Origin: Verrucomicrobiota bacterium
GTDB lineage: Bacteria > Verrucomicrobiota > Verrucomicrobiia > Opitutales > Oceanipulchritudinaceae
Assembly (NCBI GenBank): GCA_009908535.1
Contig: JAAAOD010000089.1
Location: 1 to 13,464, forward strand
Length of the DNA: 13,464 nucleotides
Reading direction: 5' to 3'
Position numbers and translations under genes: made by a program. Positions 1 to 7,612 of the stretch are shown piece after piece. Within the stretch, counting starts at the first letter, position 1. Every line of letters begins with the position of its first letter. Under the pieces are notes generated by a model, which was given only the letters and a program-made list of their open reading frames with translations, searched no databases and was not told the origin of the DNA.

Positions 1-867
1 CCCGGTGAAACGCCCCTAGCCGAACCCATCCGTCTGGCTCTGGAGCCGCGGACGGACTTCGCCGGCAGTAAAATCGGCCTGGGCATCCTGCGGGGGGAAA
101 TCCACGGCAAGGAACGCATCTACCACGACGGAGGGACCGGAGGCTTCACTTCCAGTCTTGTCCTCACGCCGGAAACCAACGGGGTCCAGATCGTGCTGGC
201 AAACCAGGCGAACAACTACGCCTCCCAGCTTGCGACCCTGTTACTGCAGCCGGAGGACGGAAAATCCGCCATGGCCGAAATCGTTGCGAAAAGGGATGAG
301 AATCCGGTTCCCGAGCGGCCCTGGACCGCGTACGAGGGCCGGTATGAACTCAATCCGCAGGCGACCTTCCTCGTCAAGGAAGTCGACGGCCGCCTCTATG
401 CCCGACTGACCGGACAGGTTGCCCTGCCTCTCGAGTACGCCGGCAACGACACCTTCGTGAACGAGAGCGTCGGCGCGTGGATCGCGTTCGTCTTCGAAGG
501 GGAGGAGGATCGCAAACAGGCGAATTCCCTGATCCTGAACCAGGCCGGGCGGCGCATGCCGGCCCCTCTGAAAAAGGCCGCTGTGGAAACGAGTCTGCTT
601 CTGCCTGAAGGCGTGGCACAGCAGTACGAAGGGACCTACCAACTCGCCCCCGGAGCGGACATCAAGGTCACGGCAAAGGACCGGCAGCTCATCGTGCAGC
701 TGACCGGGCAACAGGCTATCCCGGTTCTTCCCGACGGGAAGGACGCCTTCGCCTACGATGTCGTCGAGGCGCGGATCGTCTTCAACCGGGATGAGGAGGG
801 CGAAGTGAAGTCATTGACCCTCTTCCAGAACGGCCGGGAAATGAAAGCCCCCCGAAAGCAATCCTGA
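1..867 (+). CDS. Serine hydrolase, class C beta-lactamase family, C-terminal part (5' end outside window)
   Basis: The frame is open from the first base, so the N-terminus, including the expected catalytic SxxK motif, lies to the left; 288 residues are visible. The segment HDGGTGGF (visible residues 42-49), followed by a hydrophobic strand and VLANQAN, is the third active-site motif of class C beta-lactamase/DD-peptidase-like hydrolases, where HxGGTGGF replaces KTG. After the catalytic fold come two tandem beta-rich modules, recognisable by YEGRY (111-115) and YEGTY (209-213), exactly 98 residues apart. Each continues with a hydrophobic strand, a (R)LTGQ motif and a phenylalanine-centred strand. 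Such appended DUF3471-like lipocalin-type domains are common in secreted members of this family. The substrate cannot be told; these proteins are usually periplasmic or secreted peptidases or esterases, and few are true beta-lactamases. Downstream neighbours do not suggest a shared pathway. Confidence 0.82.
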   Translation, partial: PGETPLAEPIRLALEPRTDFAGSKIGLGILRGEIHGKERIYHDGGTGGFTSSLVLTPETNGVQIVLANQANNYASQLATLLLQPEDGKSAMAEIVAKRDENPVPERPWTAYEGRYELNPQATFLVKEVDGRLYARLTGQVALPLEYAGNDTFVNESVGAWIAFVFEGEEDRKQANSLILNQAGRRMPAPLKKAAVETSLLLPEGVAQQYEGTYQLAPGADIKVTAKDRQLIVQLTGQQAIPVLPDGKDAFAYDVVEARIVFNRDEEGEVKSLTLFQNGREMKAPRKQS

Positions 868-894
868 TGGGCATTGCCTAAGTACAATCGATCC

Positions 895-912
895 CGGCCA
901 TTTCTTTGGCCG
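895..912 (+). terminator. Short hairpin downstream of the hydrolase gene
   Basis: CGGCCA and TGGCCG form a perfect 6-bp stem around a 6-nt loop, 28 bases after the hydrolase stop codon. No T-run follows, so this is at best a weak or Rho-assisted terminator, or an mRNA 3'-end stabiliser. Position supports the call; the lack of a U-tract argues against it. Confidence 0.3.
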
Positions 913-1026
913 ACTCTCCCGGCCCTCCCGAGTTACGGAAACGAGACGGACTTGGCAAGGGCGCCTACTACGGCCAGCCGGAGGGAGGGTTGGCAGAACA
1001 TGGAGGGGGATGCTGAAAACTAATTG

Positions 1027-1053
1027 TTGACGCGGACCGTAAATATTTATTCA
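1027..1053 (+). promoter_or_regulatory. Probable higBA promoter/operator region
   Basis: TTGACG at 1027-1032 matches a -35 box in 5 of 6 positions. It is followed by an AT-rich run containing the perfect 10-bp palindrome TAAATATTTA (1040-1049), just before the higB start at 1062. Spacing to a recognisable -10 is poor: TATTCA at 1048-1053 gives 15 bp. The promoter is therefore tentative. Type II antitoxins such as HigA normally bind palindromes at their own promoter, which makes the palindrome a reasonable candidate operator. Confidence 0.35.
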
Positions 1054-1061
1054 TTGCGTAA

Positions 1062-1343
1062 ATGATTGTCGGTTTTAGGGACAACGAGGCCAAAAAGATC
1101 TGGCGAGGGGAGCGCTCGAAGAAGTTGCCTCGGGAAATTCAACAACGCGTCCTCAATAAACTGGCGATGGTCCACCGTTCTCAAAACATCCACGACTTGC
1201 GTGTTCCGCCAAGCAACCACCTCGAGCGCATGTCCGGGGATCGAGAGGGGCAATACAGCATCCGCATCAACCAACAATGGCGCCTCTGCTTTCGTTGGAA
1301 CAACGGTAACGCTCACGACTTGGAAATCACAGATTATCATTAG
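1062..1343 (+). CDS. higB: HigB-type toxin (RelE/ParE superfamily ribosome-dependent mRNA interferase)
   Basis: The 93-residue product has the size and layout of HigB/RelE-fold toxins. A basic, helix-rich N-terminal half (FRDNEAKKIWRGERSKKLP) is followed by the strand signature YSIRINQQWRLCFRW and the C-terminal LEITDYH, which is the typical 'VEIVDYH' ending of the HigB (plasmid maintenance killer) family. Family members cut mRNA on the ribosome and are neutralised by the partner antitoxin. The ATG at 1062 is preceded directly by an in-frame TAA, so no longer start exists in this frame; no clear Shine-Dalgarno sequence is visible. The antitoxin gene begins 2 bases after the stop, in the toxin-first order characteristic of higBA. 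All core elements look intact, so the toxin may be functional, but activity is inferred from the family only. Confidence 0.9.
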   Translation: MIVGFRDNEAKKIWRGERSKKLPREIQQRVLNKLAMVHRSQNIHDLRVPPSNHLERMSGDREGQYSIRINQQWRLCFRWNNGNAHDLEITDYH

Positions 1344-1345
1344 CC

Positions 1346-1681
1346 ATGACTGCTCATAACCATAACGACTTAGCCTATCCCCATCCCGGGGAAATTCTCA
1401 AAACCGAATTTCTGGACGAGCTGGGTATCACACAATACCGCTTGGCTGTGGACACGAAGATCCCCCACAGCCGCGTCACCGCCATCATTAAAGGCCGGCG
1501 GTCCGTCTCGGCGGACACGGCTTTGCGATTGGCTCGCTATTTCGGCAACTCGCCGGAGTTTTGGCTCGGCCTGCAGCAGGATTATGACCTGTGGAACCTA
1601 CAGGAAGCGGCCCTCTCAGTGAAAGAGGAAATCGCCCCTTACGGCGCTCACAAGCGGGCCGACGGGGCAGCCGAAGAATGA
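1346..1681 (+). CDS. higA: HigA-type antitoxin (XRE/VapI-family HTH protein)
   Basis: The 111-residue protein begins with a short polar tail and then HPGEILKTEFLDELGITQY, the standard opening of HigA antitoxins. Residues of about 25-80 form a Cro/C1-type helix-turn-helix: a first helix around TQYRLAVDTKIP, and a recognition helix around SRVTAIIKGRRSVSADTALRLARYFG. The FWLGLQQDYDLW motif typical of VapI/HigA proteins follows. Antitoxins of this family bind and inactivate HigB and repress their own operon with it. The gene starts 2 bases after higB, so the two are almost certainly co-transcribed and translationally linked. Its charged tail beyond about residue 95 is not conserved in the family as I know it. 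The pair is a self-contained module unrelated to the phototrophy genes. Confidence 0.92.
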   Translation: MTAHNHNDLAYPHPGEILKTEFLDELGITQYRLAVDTKIPHSRVTAIIKGRRSVSADTALRLARYFGNSPEFWLGLQQDYDLWNLQEAALSVKEEIAPYGAHKRADGAAEE

Positions 1682-1784
1682 ACAGGCCCGGCCTGCGAAG
1701 CCCCCGTTCTTCTCGTCCCGTGGCTCTTCGGAGGAGGGCGCGTTCATCGTAAGGCAATGGTATGGCGACAGAACTTTGCATGAG

Positions 1785-1818
1785 TTTAATTTATAAATAA
1801 AAAAAGGTATTCTAATAG
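1785..1818 (+). promoter_or_regulatory. AT-rich promoter-like stretch upstream of the hcp-like pair
   Basis: The 174-bp gap between higA and the first Hcp-like gene is GC-rich at its left end. It then changes abruptly to an almost pure A/T run, with TATAAA at 1792-1797, a 9-base A-run at about 1797-1805 apart from neighbouring T, and TCTAAT at 1811-1816. The last matches TATAAT in 5 of 6 positions and lies about 40 bp before the ATG at 1856. A convincing -35 box at proper spacing is not visible (TTGCAT at 1776-1781 is too far away). It may be an UP-element plus promoter. A 5-bp GC hairpin (CAGGC/GCCTG, 1683-1695) directly after higA lacks a T-run. Confidence 0.35.
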
Positions 1819-1855
1819 TTTGACCGGTGCCCGCGATCCCTTATCCAATAGCCGC

Positions 1856-2425
1856 ATGCACGGGTTACGGAATCCTCTTCGCCTGTCCGTTTTATGGGTC
1901 ACGGCGGTCCTTCTCACGGGAACCCTGGCCGCCCAGGACGTCGTGGACATGTTCATGGAAATTCCCGGTATCCCGGGCGAATCCACCACGGCGGGTCACG
2001 AGGACGAGATCGAGATCCACAGTATGAACTGGGGACTCAGCGTGGAGGTGGATACCAGTGGCGGCGGGCGTGCGGTCGGGAGGGCGGCGTTCAAGGACCT
2101 CACGGTCCGCAAGTCCTTTGATGCCTCGAGCCCGCTCCTTGCCCTCGCCTGTGCGCGGGCGGACGCGATCGCCCGGTTGACACTGACCTCTCGCCGTCAG
2201 GCGGGCGGCGAGACGCTGCCCTCTCTGGTCATTGAATTAAAGAACGTTCTGGTCACGTCCTATCAGACCTCGGCAACCCGCGGGGATAGCGCGCAGGAAC
2301 CCGTGGAAACCGTCGCCCTGAATTTCGAGGAGATCAAAATCACCTACAAACAGCGGGATGGAACGGGCAATCTGACGGAGAATATTGAGTTCAACTGGAA
2401 CGTGGCGACCGGTACGGGAGGTTGA
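1856..2425 (+). CDS. Exported Hcp-family protein (type VI tube-like beta-barrel) with signal peptide
   Basis: The 189-residue product starts with a signal peptide: basic n-region MHGLRNPLR, hydrophobic core to about residue 24, and cleavage near AA/Q (25-27). The mature part begins MFMEIPGIPGESTTAGHEDEI and continues HSMNWGLSVE, the diagnostic start of the Hcp/DUF796 family. That family is best known as the hexameric tube subunit and effector carrier of type VI secretion. Other family-like segments are the KDLTVRKSFDASSP strand and the closing ITYKQ...EFNWNV strand. The ATG at 1856 was chosen because it gives a clean signal peptide; a TTG at 1820 would add 12 residues. Classical cytoplasmic Hcp has no signal peptide, so this is probably a periplasmic or secreted relative rather than a type VI tube. 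No tss genes are nearby. The next gene encodes a second Hcp-like protein. Confidence 0.78.
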   Translation: MHGLRNPLRLSVLWVTAVLLTGTLAAQDVVDMFMEIPGIPGESTTAGHEDEIEIHSMNWGLSVEVDTSGGGRAVGRAAFKDLTVRKSFDASSPLLALACARADAIARLTLTSRRQAGGETLPSLVIELKNVLVTSYQTSATRGDSAQEPVETVALNFEEIKITYKQRDGTGNLTENIEFNWNVATGTGG

Positions 2426-2433
2426 CGGAGCAA

Positions 2434-3681
2434 GTGGTTTGTCCCCGACGCATGCTGAGCGGAATTTTGCTGCCGCTCCTCCTTTGTTCCGGTCTTCGGG
2501 GGGAGATCTACCTGCAACTCGACGGGGTGGAGGGAGGGTCCACCGATGCCGGTTATGTCGGCCAGATCGACGTTTCCTCGTACGGGACCGGTCTGGTCCG
2601 ACCCACCGACAGAACCTCGCCTTCAGGGAGCCTCCGCGTGAGCAAGGAACTGGATAAGGCGACCCCGCTTCTCTTTAGCCGGGCCGCGACCGGAAGCGCG
2701 ATCCCGACGGGAACTTTGACGAGGGTGGTGGTTTCCGGACCGGACGGCACCTTCCACCACATGGAGCTGGAGGGCATCCTTGTGACGTCCGTGGAGACCC
2801 GTGAGGGGATCGGGGGCGGCCATGGCGGCGAAACGGTCGGTCTGGATGCTTCCCGGGTGCAATGGACCTATCGTCACCGCGGCGGCGTAAAAGAAACGGA
2901 AGTAGAAGTCTTCTGGGACTTTGCCACGAACACGGGCGGGAATACCGCGACCGCCGCACCCAAACTCGGCCAACCGGCGGACCAGAGCCTCTCCGCCGGA
3001 GATTCGGCCCAGTTGCCGCTTTCGATCTCGGACGCCGATACCGCTGTCGATACGCTGAGCGTTACCGCGCATTCGAGCAATCCGGACCTTGTTGCGCATC
3101 CGAACGTTGCGTGGGACGGCACGGCATGGAATCTACACCTTGCGGCCTCGCCCGTCGGGGAAGGAAATGCCGTGATTTCCGTGATCGTGGACGACGGGGT
3201 GAATTCCACCGCGAAAAACTTCATCGCCTACGTCGACAGCAGCGGTACCCCGTACGGCGGCTTTGAACGGGCCTATTTTTCGGAAACGGAGCGCGCGGAC
3301 CCGTTGATTTCCTCCCCGGTGGCCGATCCCGACAACGACCGCATCCCGACCGTGGTGGAGTTTCTGCTCGGAAGCAACCCGCGGGAATTCACGCCCTTGC
3401 CGGAAGTCCTCACCATGGAACGGGTGAGCGACGGCAACGGCGGTTCCGCACTGGTCCTCCGTTTCGACCGCCGCACGGACGAGCCGGGGATCCGCCTTGC
3501 GCTGCTTCGTTCCGATGACGGCGCGGGCTGGGATCCCTCCGACCCGGGGCCCGCGGATCCGGTGTATTCGGAATTCGCTACCCCGACGAAAAACCCGCTC
3601 TACGAAAAAGTCGAGGCGACGGTGATCGTGCCGGATACCGGGGAATGGCGCTTTTTGTTCCGCCTCTCCGGGACCTTCTGA
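2434..3681 (+). CDS. Exported multidomain protein: Hcp-like domain + Ig/cadherin-like domain + DxDNDx-type repeat
   Basis: About 415 residues. A signal peptide (n-region VCPRR, hydrophobic LSGILLPLLL, cleavage near residue 23) leads into EIYLQLDGVEGGSTDAGYVGQIDVSSYG and ends its first domain with QWTYRHRGG and VFWDFATNTGG. This mirrors the preceding protein's NWNVATGTGG ending, so residues 24-172 are a divergent Hcp-like barrel. Residues of about 174-266 resemble a bacterial Ig/cadherin-like domain, with alternating strands and VISVIVDDGVNST. DPDNDRIPTVVEFLLGSNP (298-316) is a thrombospondin-3-like, possibly calcium-binding motif, and a final beta-rich domain follows. Start choice is uncertain. 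GTG 2434 gives a proper basic n-region and follows GGAG (2427-2430) by only 3 nt; TTG 2422, which overlaps the previous stop, and ATG 2452 are alternatives. The architecture suggests an extracellular or envelope-attached structural protein; its function is unknown. Confidence 0.72.
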   Translation: MVCPRRMLSGILLPLLLCSGLRGEIYLQLDGVEGGSTDAGYVGQIDVSSYGTGLVRPTDRTSPSGSLRVSKELDKATPLLFSRAATGSAIPTGTLTRVVVSGPDGTFHHMELEGILVTSVETREGIGGGHGGETVGLDASRVQWTYRHRGGVKETEVEVFWDFATNTGGNTATAAPKLGQPADQSLSAGDSAQLPLSISDADTAVDTLSVTAHSSNPDLVAHPNVAWDGTAWNLHLAASPVGEGNAVISVIVDDGVNSTAKNFIAYVDSSGTPYGGFERAYFSETERADPLISSPVADPDNDRIPTVVEFLLGSNPREFTPLPEVLTMERVSDGNGGSALVLRFDRRTDEPGIRLALLRSDDGAGWDPSDPGPADPVYSEFATPTKNPLYEKVEATVIVPDTGEWRFLFRLSGTF

Positions 3682-3742
3682 AGAAAGAACCGGAACGCAG
3701 GATTGCAACGCGGAAGGGAATACGCACACATACGTCTCCGAA

Positions 3743-6700
3743 ATGGTGGGTTTCCCGCAAAAGCCGGCTTTGTCTGTATCGTTGCTTGCCGTGCTGGCAT
3801 TCCTTTGCGCCGGGGCGGTGGCCGGAGCGGCGATCCTCTTCGATCCCGAGGCGGGGCGGCCGGTCATGGACCACTTTCGTCCCATCGACTACCGCGGCCA
3901 TCCGCAGGTCCATGCCGTGCAGGTCGGGAACAACGGTTTCCTTTACCTTGGCAATGCCGAGGGGATTCTGGAATTCGACGGCACGCGCTGGCGCCATGTC
4001 CCGGCCCCGACCCCGATGGTGTTCCATCTGGTGCGCGGCGGCGACGGGCGCCTGTACGCCGGGGGCGAAAACGAGCTTGGATATTTCGAGGAGGATGAGC
4101 GGGGACGCATGCGGTACCACTCCCTCATGGACCGGCTTCCGGCGGAGGCGCTTCCCTTCGGACGGGTCGGCAACCTTGCCGTGGCGGGAAACCATACGTT
4201 TTTCCAAGGGGAAAAGGGTATTTTCCGGTGGGATGGAAAAGAGTTCCGCGCTCTCGCGAATCCCGGGGAAGGACGGACCGCCTTTCACTCTCTCGGGGAC
4301 CGCCTGATCCTGCGCGTGGAGGGAAAGGGACTTTATCAAATCCGGAACGGACGGCGGACCCTGCTCTCCGGAGCGGAACCCTTCCGGTCTCCGGGACGCG
4401 TCCTTCCGGCCGTGCTGCCCGACGGTCGGCTACTGCTGTTCCTCGGCGAGGAGGGCAGCTATGCCGTCGATCCCGAGGTCGGCGAGGCCGTTGCTTACCC
4501 GACGCCGGCGGACGAGATCCTCGCCTCCATCGGCTTTGAGGATCTTCTGCAGTTGCCGGACGGAACCATGGTCATCACCACCTACGGCGAAGGGGTCCTG
4601 CTGCTGGATGCAACGGCGAAGCGGCTGCGCATTCTCGACCGGGAAACGGGATTGTTCGACGACGTCGCCTTCGACGTTGCTTTCGATCCGGAAGGCGGCC
4701 TCTGGATTGCCTTCAATACCGGGCTCACGCGCGTGCAACTGACCGGCCGGGCAAGCGTGTACGACGAAAACAACGGACCCCCGCCGGGCACGGTGGACAG
4801 CTGGGGACGTTTCGGCGGGCATTTGTATGTGGGTTGCTTCGATGGACTCTACCGGCTCGTACCGGCGGACTTTTCCGAGGGAACCTCCGCCCGTTTCGCC
4901 CAGGTCCCGCTCAATGTCCGGAGCGTATTCTTCATCAGGGAACACGAGGGGGAGCGCCTTTTCACGGCCCACGGGGGCTTGTACCGGCTCGATTCGGAAC
5001 CGGGGGCCGAGGAAGCGGAGATCACTCACCTTGTCGAAATCGGCAACAATCTCCCTTTCAAGGGTCACTTCTCCCGGGCGCGCGAAAACACCCTTTACCT
5101 GCCCACCGGTCGTGGTTTCGCCGTCGCGGTCAAGCGGGAGGGTGCATGGAACCTCGTCGAGAACCGGACCGGCCTCGGCGACATGCACACCATCGTCGAG
5201 GAAGCGGATGGAACGGTATGGCTGGGAAGCTATTCCACCGGCATCTGGAAGGTGGAACCGCCGGAGGACGACGACTGGAGCGATGTCGTCTACACGCAGT
5301 ACAAGGAAGGCAGCGGCCTGCCCGAAGACATCGTCTGGACGGCGGTGTACGAGGATTCCTTCGGGCCGTATTTTTTCACCGACAAAGGGGCCCGCCGTTT
5401 TGATAGAGAGGAGGGGAGGTTCATTCCCGATAAGCATTACCAGCTGCCGAAGGAGGAGCAGCGGCCTTTTCATGCGCCGGTTCTGGTTGACGGCGCGGGC
5501 CGCCACTGGGCCTCGGCCTTCGTCGGGAAGACGACGGAGGCGGCGTATCCCCTCGGTCACTACGCGAAGGCGACGGACGGCTCCCTGCGATGGAACCCGG
5601 CTTCCCCGAATGTGCAGCGCGAGGTCGGGTTCGGCGGCCTTGCCGAGATCCATCTTGAGGATGACGGGGACAGGGAGATTCTTTGGGGACGGGGGTATCA
5701 CCATATGATCCGCATCGACCTTGCCGCCGAAAAACCCGAACCCGTCGCATGGGAAACGCGCATCCGGCGGGTACGCGCAAGCGGCCAATGGAAAGCGGGC
5801 GTTCGGGAAAGTGTCATGAATTTCTCCTACAGCCGGGAGCCTCTTGTCTTTGAACTGGCCGCGCCTCGTTTCGGGGCTGCCGGGGACATCCGTTTCCAGT
5901 ACCGTCTTATCGGTTACAACGACGAATGGTCCGAGCCTTCGCTCAATGCGCAGGTTCGCTTCACGAATCTCGAGGGCGGCCCCTTTCGTCTCGAGGTGAG
6001 GAGCCTTGACCGGGGCGGGGGCCTCGGCGAAACAGCCCGGGTCCGCTTTCGCATCGCCCCGCCCTGGTACCGCAGCAAGCCCGCTTATGGAGGTTATATT
6101 TTTCTTGGCTTGGTCGGCATCGGCGGTTTCCTCCGCTGGCGGCTCGATGCCTCAGCCCGCGAACAACGGCGCCTCGAAGCCATCGTCGAAAATCGCACGC
6201 GTGAACTGGCCACAGCCAAGGCCGAAGCCGAGGACGCCAACGCCGCCAAGAGTCGTTTCCTCGCCGGCATGAGCCACGAGCTGCGCACCCCTCTGAACGG
6301 TATCCTCGGTTTTGCGCAACTGCTTCGGCGCGATGCCAGCATTCCCGAAGGACCGCGCCAACGCCTGCAGCTGATTCACCAGAGCGGCGAACATCTCCTC
6401 GGGATGATCAACGAGGTCCTCGACCTTTCCAAGATCGAGGCCGGGCGCATGGAACTGCGGGAGGAACCGTTCGCCACCCGGCAACTGCTCGAAACTGTTG
6501 CCGCATCCGCGGAAGTGCAGGCTGATGCCAAGGGCCTGTCCTTTCAAACCGATTTGTCTCCGGGCCTTCCCGGTCTTGCCCAGGGAGACGGACGCAAGCT
6601 TCGCCAGATCGTGGAGAATCTTGTCGGAAACGCGGTCAAGTTCACCGATCGGGGCAAGGTGACGCTGCGGGCCCGTTTCGAGGAAGGCGAGCTGCGGGTC

Positions 6701-7612
6701 GAGGTGGAGGACACCGGTCCCGGCATTCCCGAGGAGGAACGGGAAGGCGTTTTCCGCGACTTCGGTCAGGGACGTTCCGCCGGCGGTAACGGAACCGGGC
6801 TCGGGCTCGCTCTTGCCAATGCCTTCGCGCGCCTGATGGGCGGCTCGCTTGTGATGTCCAGCGAGGTGGGAAAGGGAAGTTGTTTCACGCTCCGGGTGCC
6901 CCTCGCGCGGCTTGATGTCGAAGGGGAGAGAGCGGTCGCGGCGCAGGATACGGATCCCTTCATCACCGGATACGAGGGGGCCCGCCGGCGGATCCTTGTG
7001 GTCGACGACGTGGAAACGAACCGGCGCTTGCTGCGGGACCTGCTCGAGCCAATCGGATTTTTTGTCGACGAGGCGGAAACGCGGGGCGGCTTTCTTCAAA
7101 AAGTAGCGGCGAAGAATTACCATCTCGTTCTGCTGGATTTGCGTCTCCCGGACGGCAATGCCCTCGAGGTGATTTCCGAAGTAAAGAAAATCGCGCTTGC
7201 CCCGCGGATCCTCGCCCTGTCCGCCAGCGTCTTTGAAGCGGGTATGGAGGAGGCGCTGCGGGCCGGTTGCGATGATTTCCTCCGCAAGCCCTTTCGGGAG
7301 GAAGATCTGCTTGCCCGGTTGGAGCGGCTTCTTCCAGTCAGGTGGATCCGTAGCGAGGATGCCGGTCCGGGAGCGGACAACTCGGGAGGGCAGGAAGCAG
7401 CCGACCTTACCGAAGCCGATCTTCGCAGCCTTCTCGAGGCAGCCCGACGGGGCGATATCGTCCGTCTCCGTGAACGGATGGCGCAGGTCCCTCAGCACTT
7501 CCATTTGTTTATTCGGCTGAAGGACCTCATGAAGCAATACAGGATGCAGGAGATCCGCCGGACGCTTGAGGAAGAAGTCAGCGCCCGGGAAAAGGGGAGG
7601 GCGGATTCATGA
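3743..7612 (+). CDS. Membrane hybrid sensor histidine kinase with periplasmic Reg_prop/Y_Y_Y sensor and C-terminal receiver
   Basis: The 1289-residue protein has a signal peptide (1-28) and a long extracytoplasmic part of two-component-regulator beta-propeller repeats (about 40-690, with motifs such as GNNGFLYLGNAEGILEFDG and DGTVWLGSYSTGIWKVE). A Y_Y_Y domain follows (about 697-775, FQYRLIGYNDEWSEP, ending in PPWYRSKPAY), then one membrane helix (about 783-800) and a coiled linker. The HisKA box FLAGMSHELRTPLNG has phospho-acceptor His845. The HATPase has its N box around Asn959, G1 DTGPGIP from 990 and G2 GTGLGL near 1018. A receiver (about 1081-1205) has phospho-acceptor Asp1132 and Lys in FLRKPF, with a helical tail after it. 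Family members autophosphorylate in response to a periplasmic ligand, often a glycan fragment in gut and marine relatives; the ligand here is unknown. Its stop overlaps the downstream regulator's start (ATGA), making that regulator the likely partner. Confidence 0.93.
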   Translation: MVGFPQKPALSVSLLAVLAFLCAGAVAGAAILFDPEAGRPVMDHFRPIDYRGHPQVHAVQVGNNGFLYLGNAEGILEFDGTRWRHVPAPTPMVFHLVRGGDGRLYAGGENELGYFEEDERGRMRYHSLMDRLPAEALPFGRVGNLAVAGNHTFFQGEKGIFRWDGKEFRALANPGEGRTAFHSLGDRLILRVEGKGLYQIRNGRRTLLSGAEPFRSPGRVLPAVLPDGRLLLFLGEEGSYAVDPEVGEAVAYPTPADEILASIGFEDLLQLPDGTMVITTYGEGVLLLDATAKRLRILDRETGLFDDVAFDVAFDPEGGLWIAFNTGLTRVQLTGRASVYDENNGPPPGTVDSWGRFGGHLYVGCFDGLYRLVPADFSEGTSARFAQVPLNVRSVFFIREHEGERLFTAHGGLYRLDSEPGAEEAEITHLVEIGNNLPFKGHFSRARENTLYLPTGRGFAVAVKREGAWNLVENRTGLGDMHTIVEEADGTVWLGSYSTGIWKVEPPEDDDWSDVVYTQYKEGSGLPEDIVWTAVYEDSFGPYFFTDKGARRFDREEGRFIPDKHYQLPKEEQRPFHAPVLVDGAGRHWASAFVGKTTEAAYPLGHYAKATDGSLRWNPASPNVQREVGFGGLAEIHLEDDGDREILWGRGYHHMIRIDLAAEKPEPVAWETRIRRVRASGQWKAGVRESVMNFSYSREPLVFELAAPRFGAAGDIRFQYRLIGYNDEWSEPSLNAQVRFTNLEGGPFRLEVRSLDRGGGLGETARVRFRIAPPWYRSKPAYGGYIFLGLVGIGGFLRWRLDASAREQRRLEAIVENRTRELATAKAEAEDANAAKSRFLAGMSHELRTPLNGILGFAQLLRRDASIPEGPRQRLQLIHQSGEHLLGMINEVLDLSKIEAGRMELREEPFATRQLLETVAASAEVQADAKGLSFQTDLSPGLPGLAQGDGRKLRQIVENLVGNAVKFTDRGKVTLRARFEEGELRVEVEDTGPGIPEEEREGVFRDFGQGRSAGGNGTGLGLALANAFARLMGGSLVMSSEVGKGSCFTLRVPLARLDVEGERAVAAQDTDPFITGYEGARRRILVVDDVETNRRLLRDLLEPIGFFVDEAETRGGFLQKVAAKNYHLVLLDLRLPDGNALEVISEVKKIALAPRILALSASVFEAGMEEALRAGCDDFLRKPFREEDLLARLERLLPVRWIRSEDAGPGADNSGGQEAADLTEADLRSLLEAARRGDIVRLRERMAQVPQHFHLFIRLKDLMKQYRMQEIRRTLEEEVSAREKGRADS
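7594..7600 (+). promoter_or_regulatory. Ribosome binding site of the response regulator
   Basis: GGGGAGG lies 8 bases before the ATG at 7609, inside the kinase coding sequence. This supports the overlapping start and translational coupling of kinase and regulator. Confidence 0.75.

Larger units (their letters stand above)
868..1061. other. Intergenic spacer between hydrolase and higB
   Basis: This stretch of about 190 bp contains no supported ORF. It carries one short hairpin near its left end and AT-rich promoter-like sequence at its right end, both listed separately. I see no tRNA, repeat array or insertion-sequence end in between. Confidence 0.6.

Noticed and set aside
1047..1340. 97-codon minus-strand frame opposite higB
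   Set aside because: Shadow of the higB gene; the + strand product has a clear HigB signature and is paired with higA.
1856..3681. A type VI secretion locus
   Set aside because: Only Hcp-like domains are present, both with signal peptides; no sheath, baseplate, VgrG or ATPase gene is visible in the window.
4430..5788. 452-codon open frame on the minus strand inside the kinase gene
   Set aside because: Its translation has no recognisable domain and lies opposite strong propeller coding sequence; long antisense frames are common in GC-rich codon-biased DNA.
6152..7537. 461-codon open frame on the minus strand opposite the kinase and receiver domains
   Set aside because: Opposite the HisKA, HATPase and REC motifs, which are clearly coding on the + strand; no domain in the antisense product.
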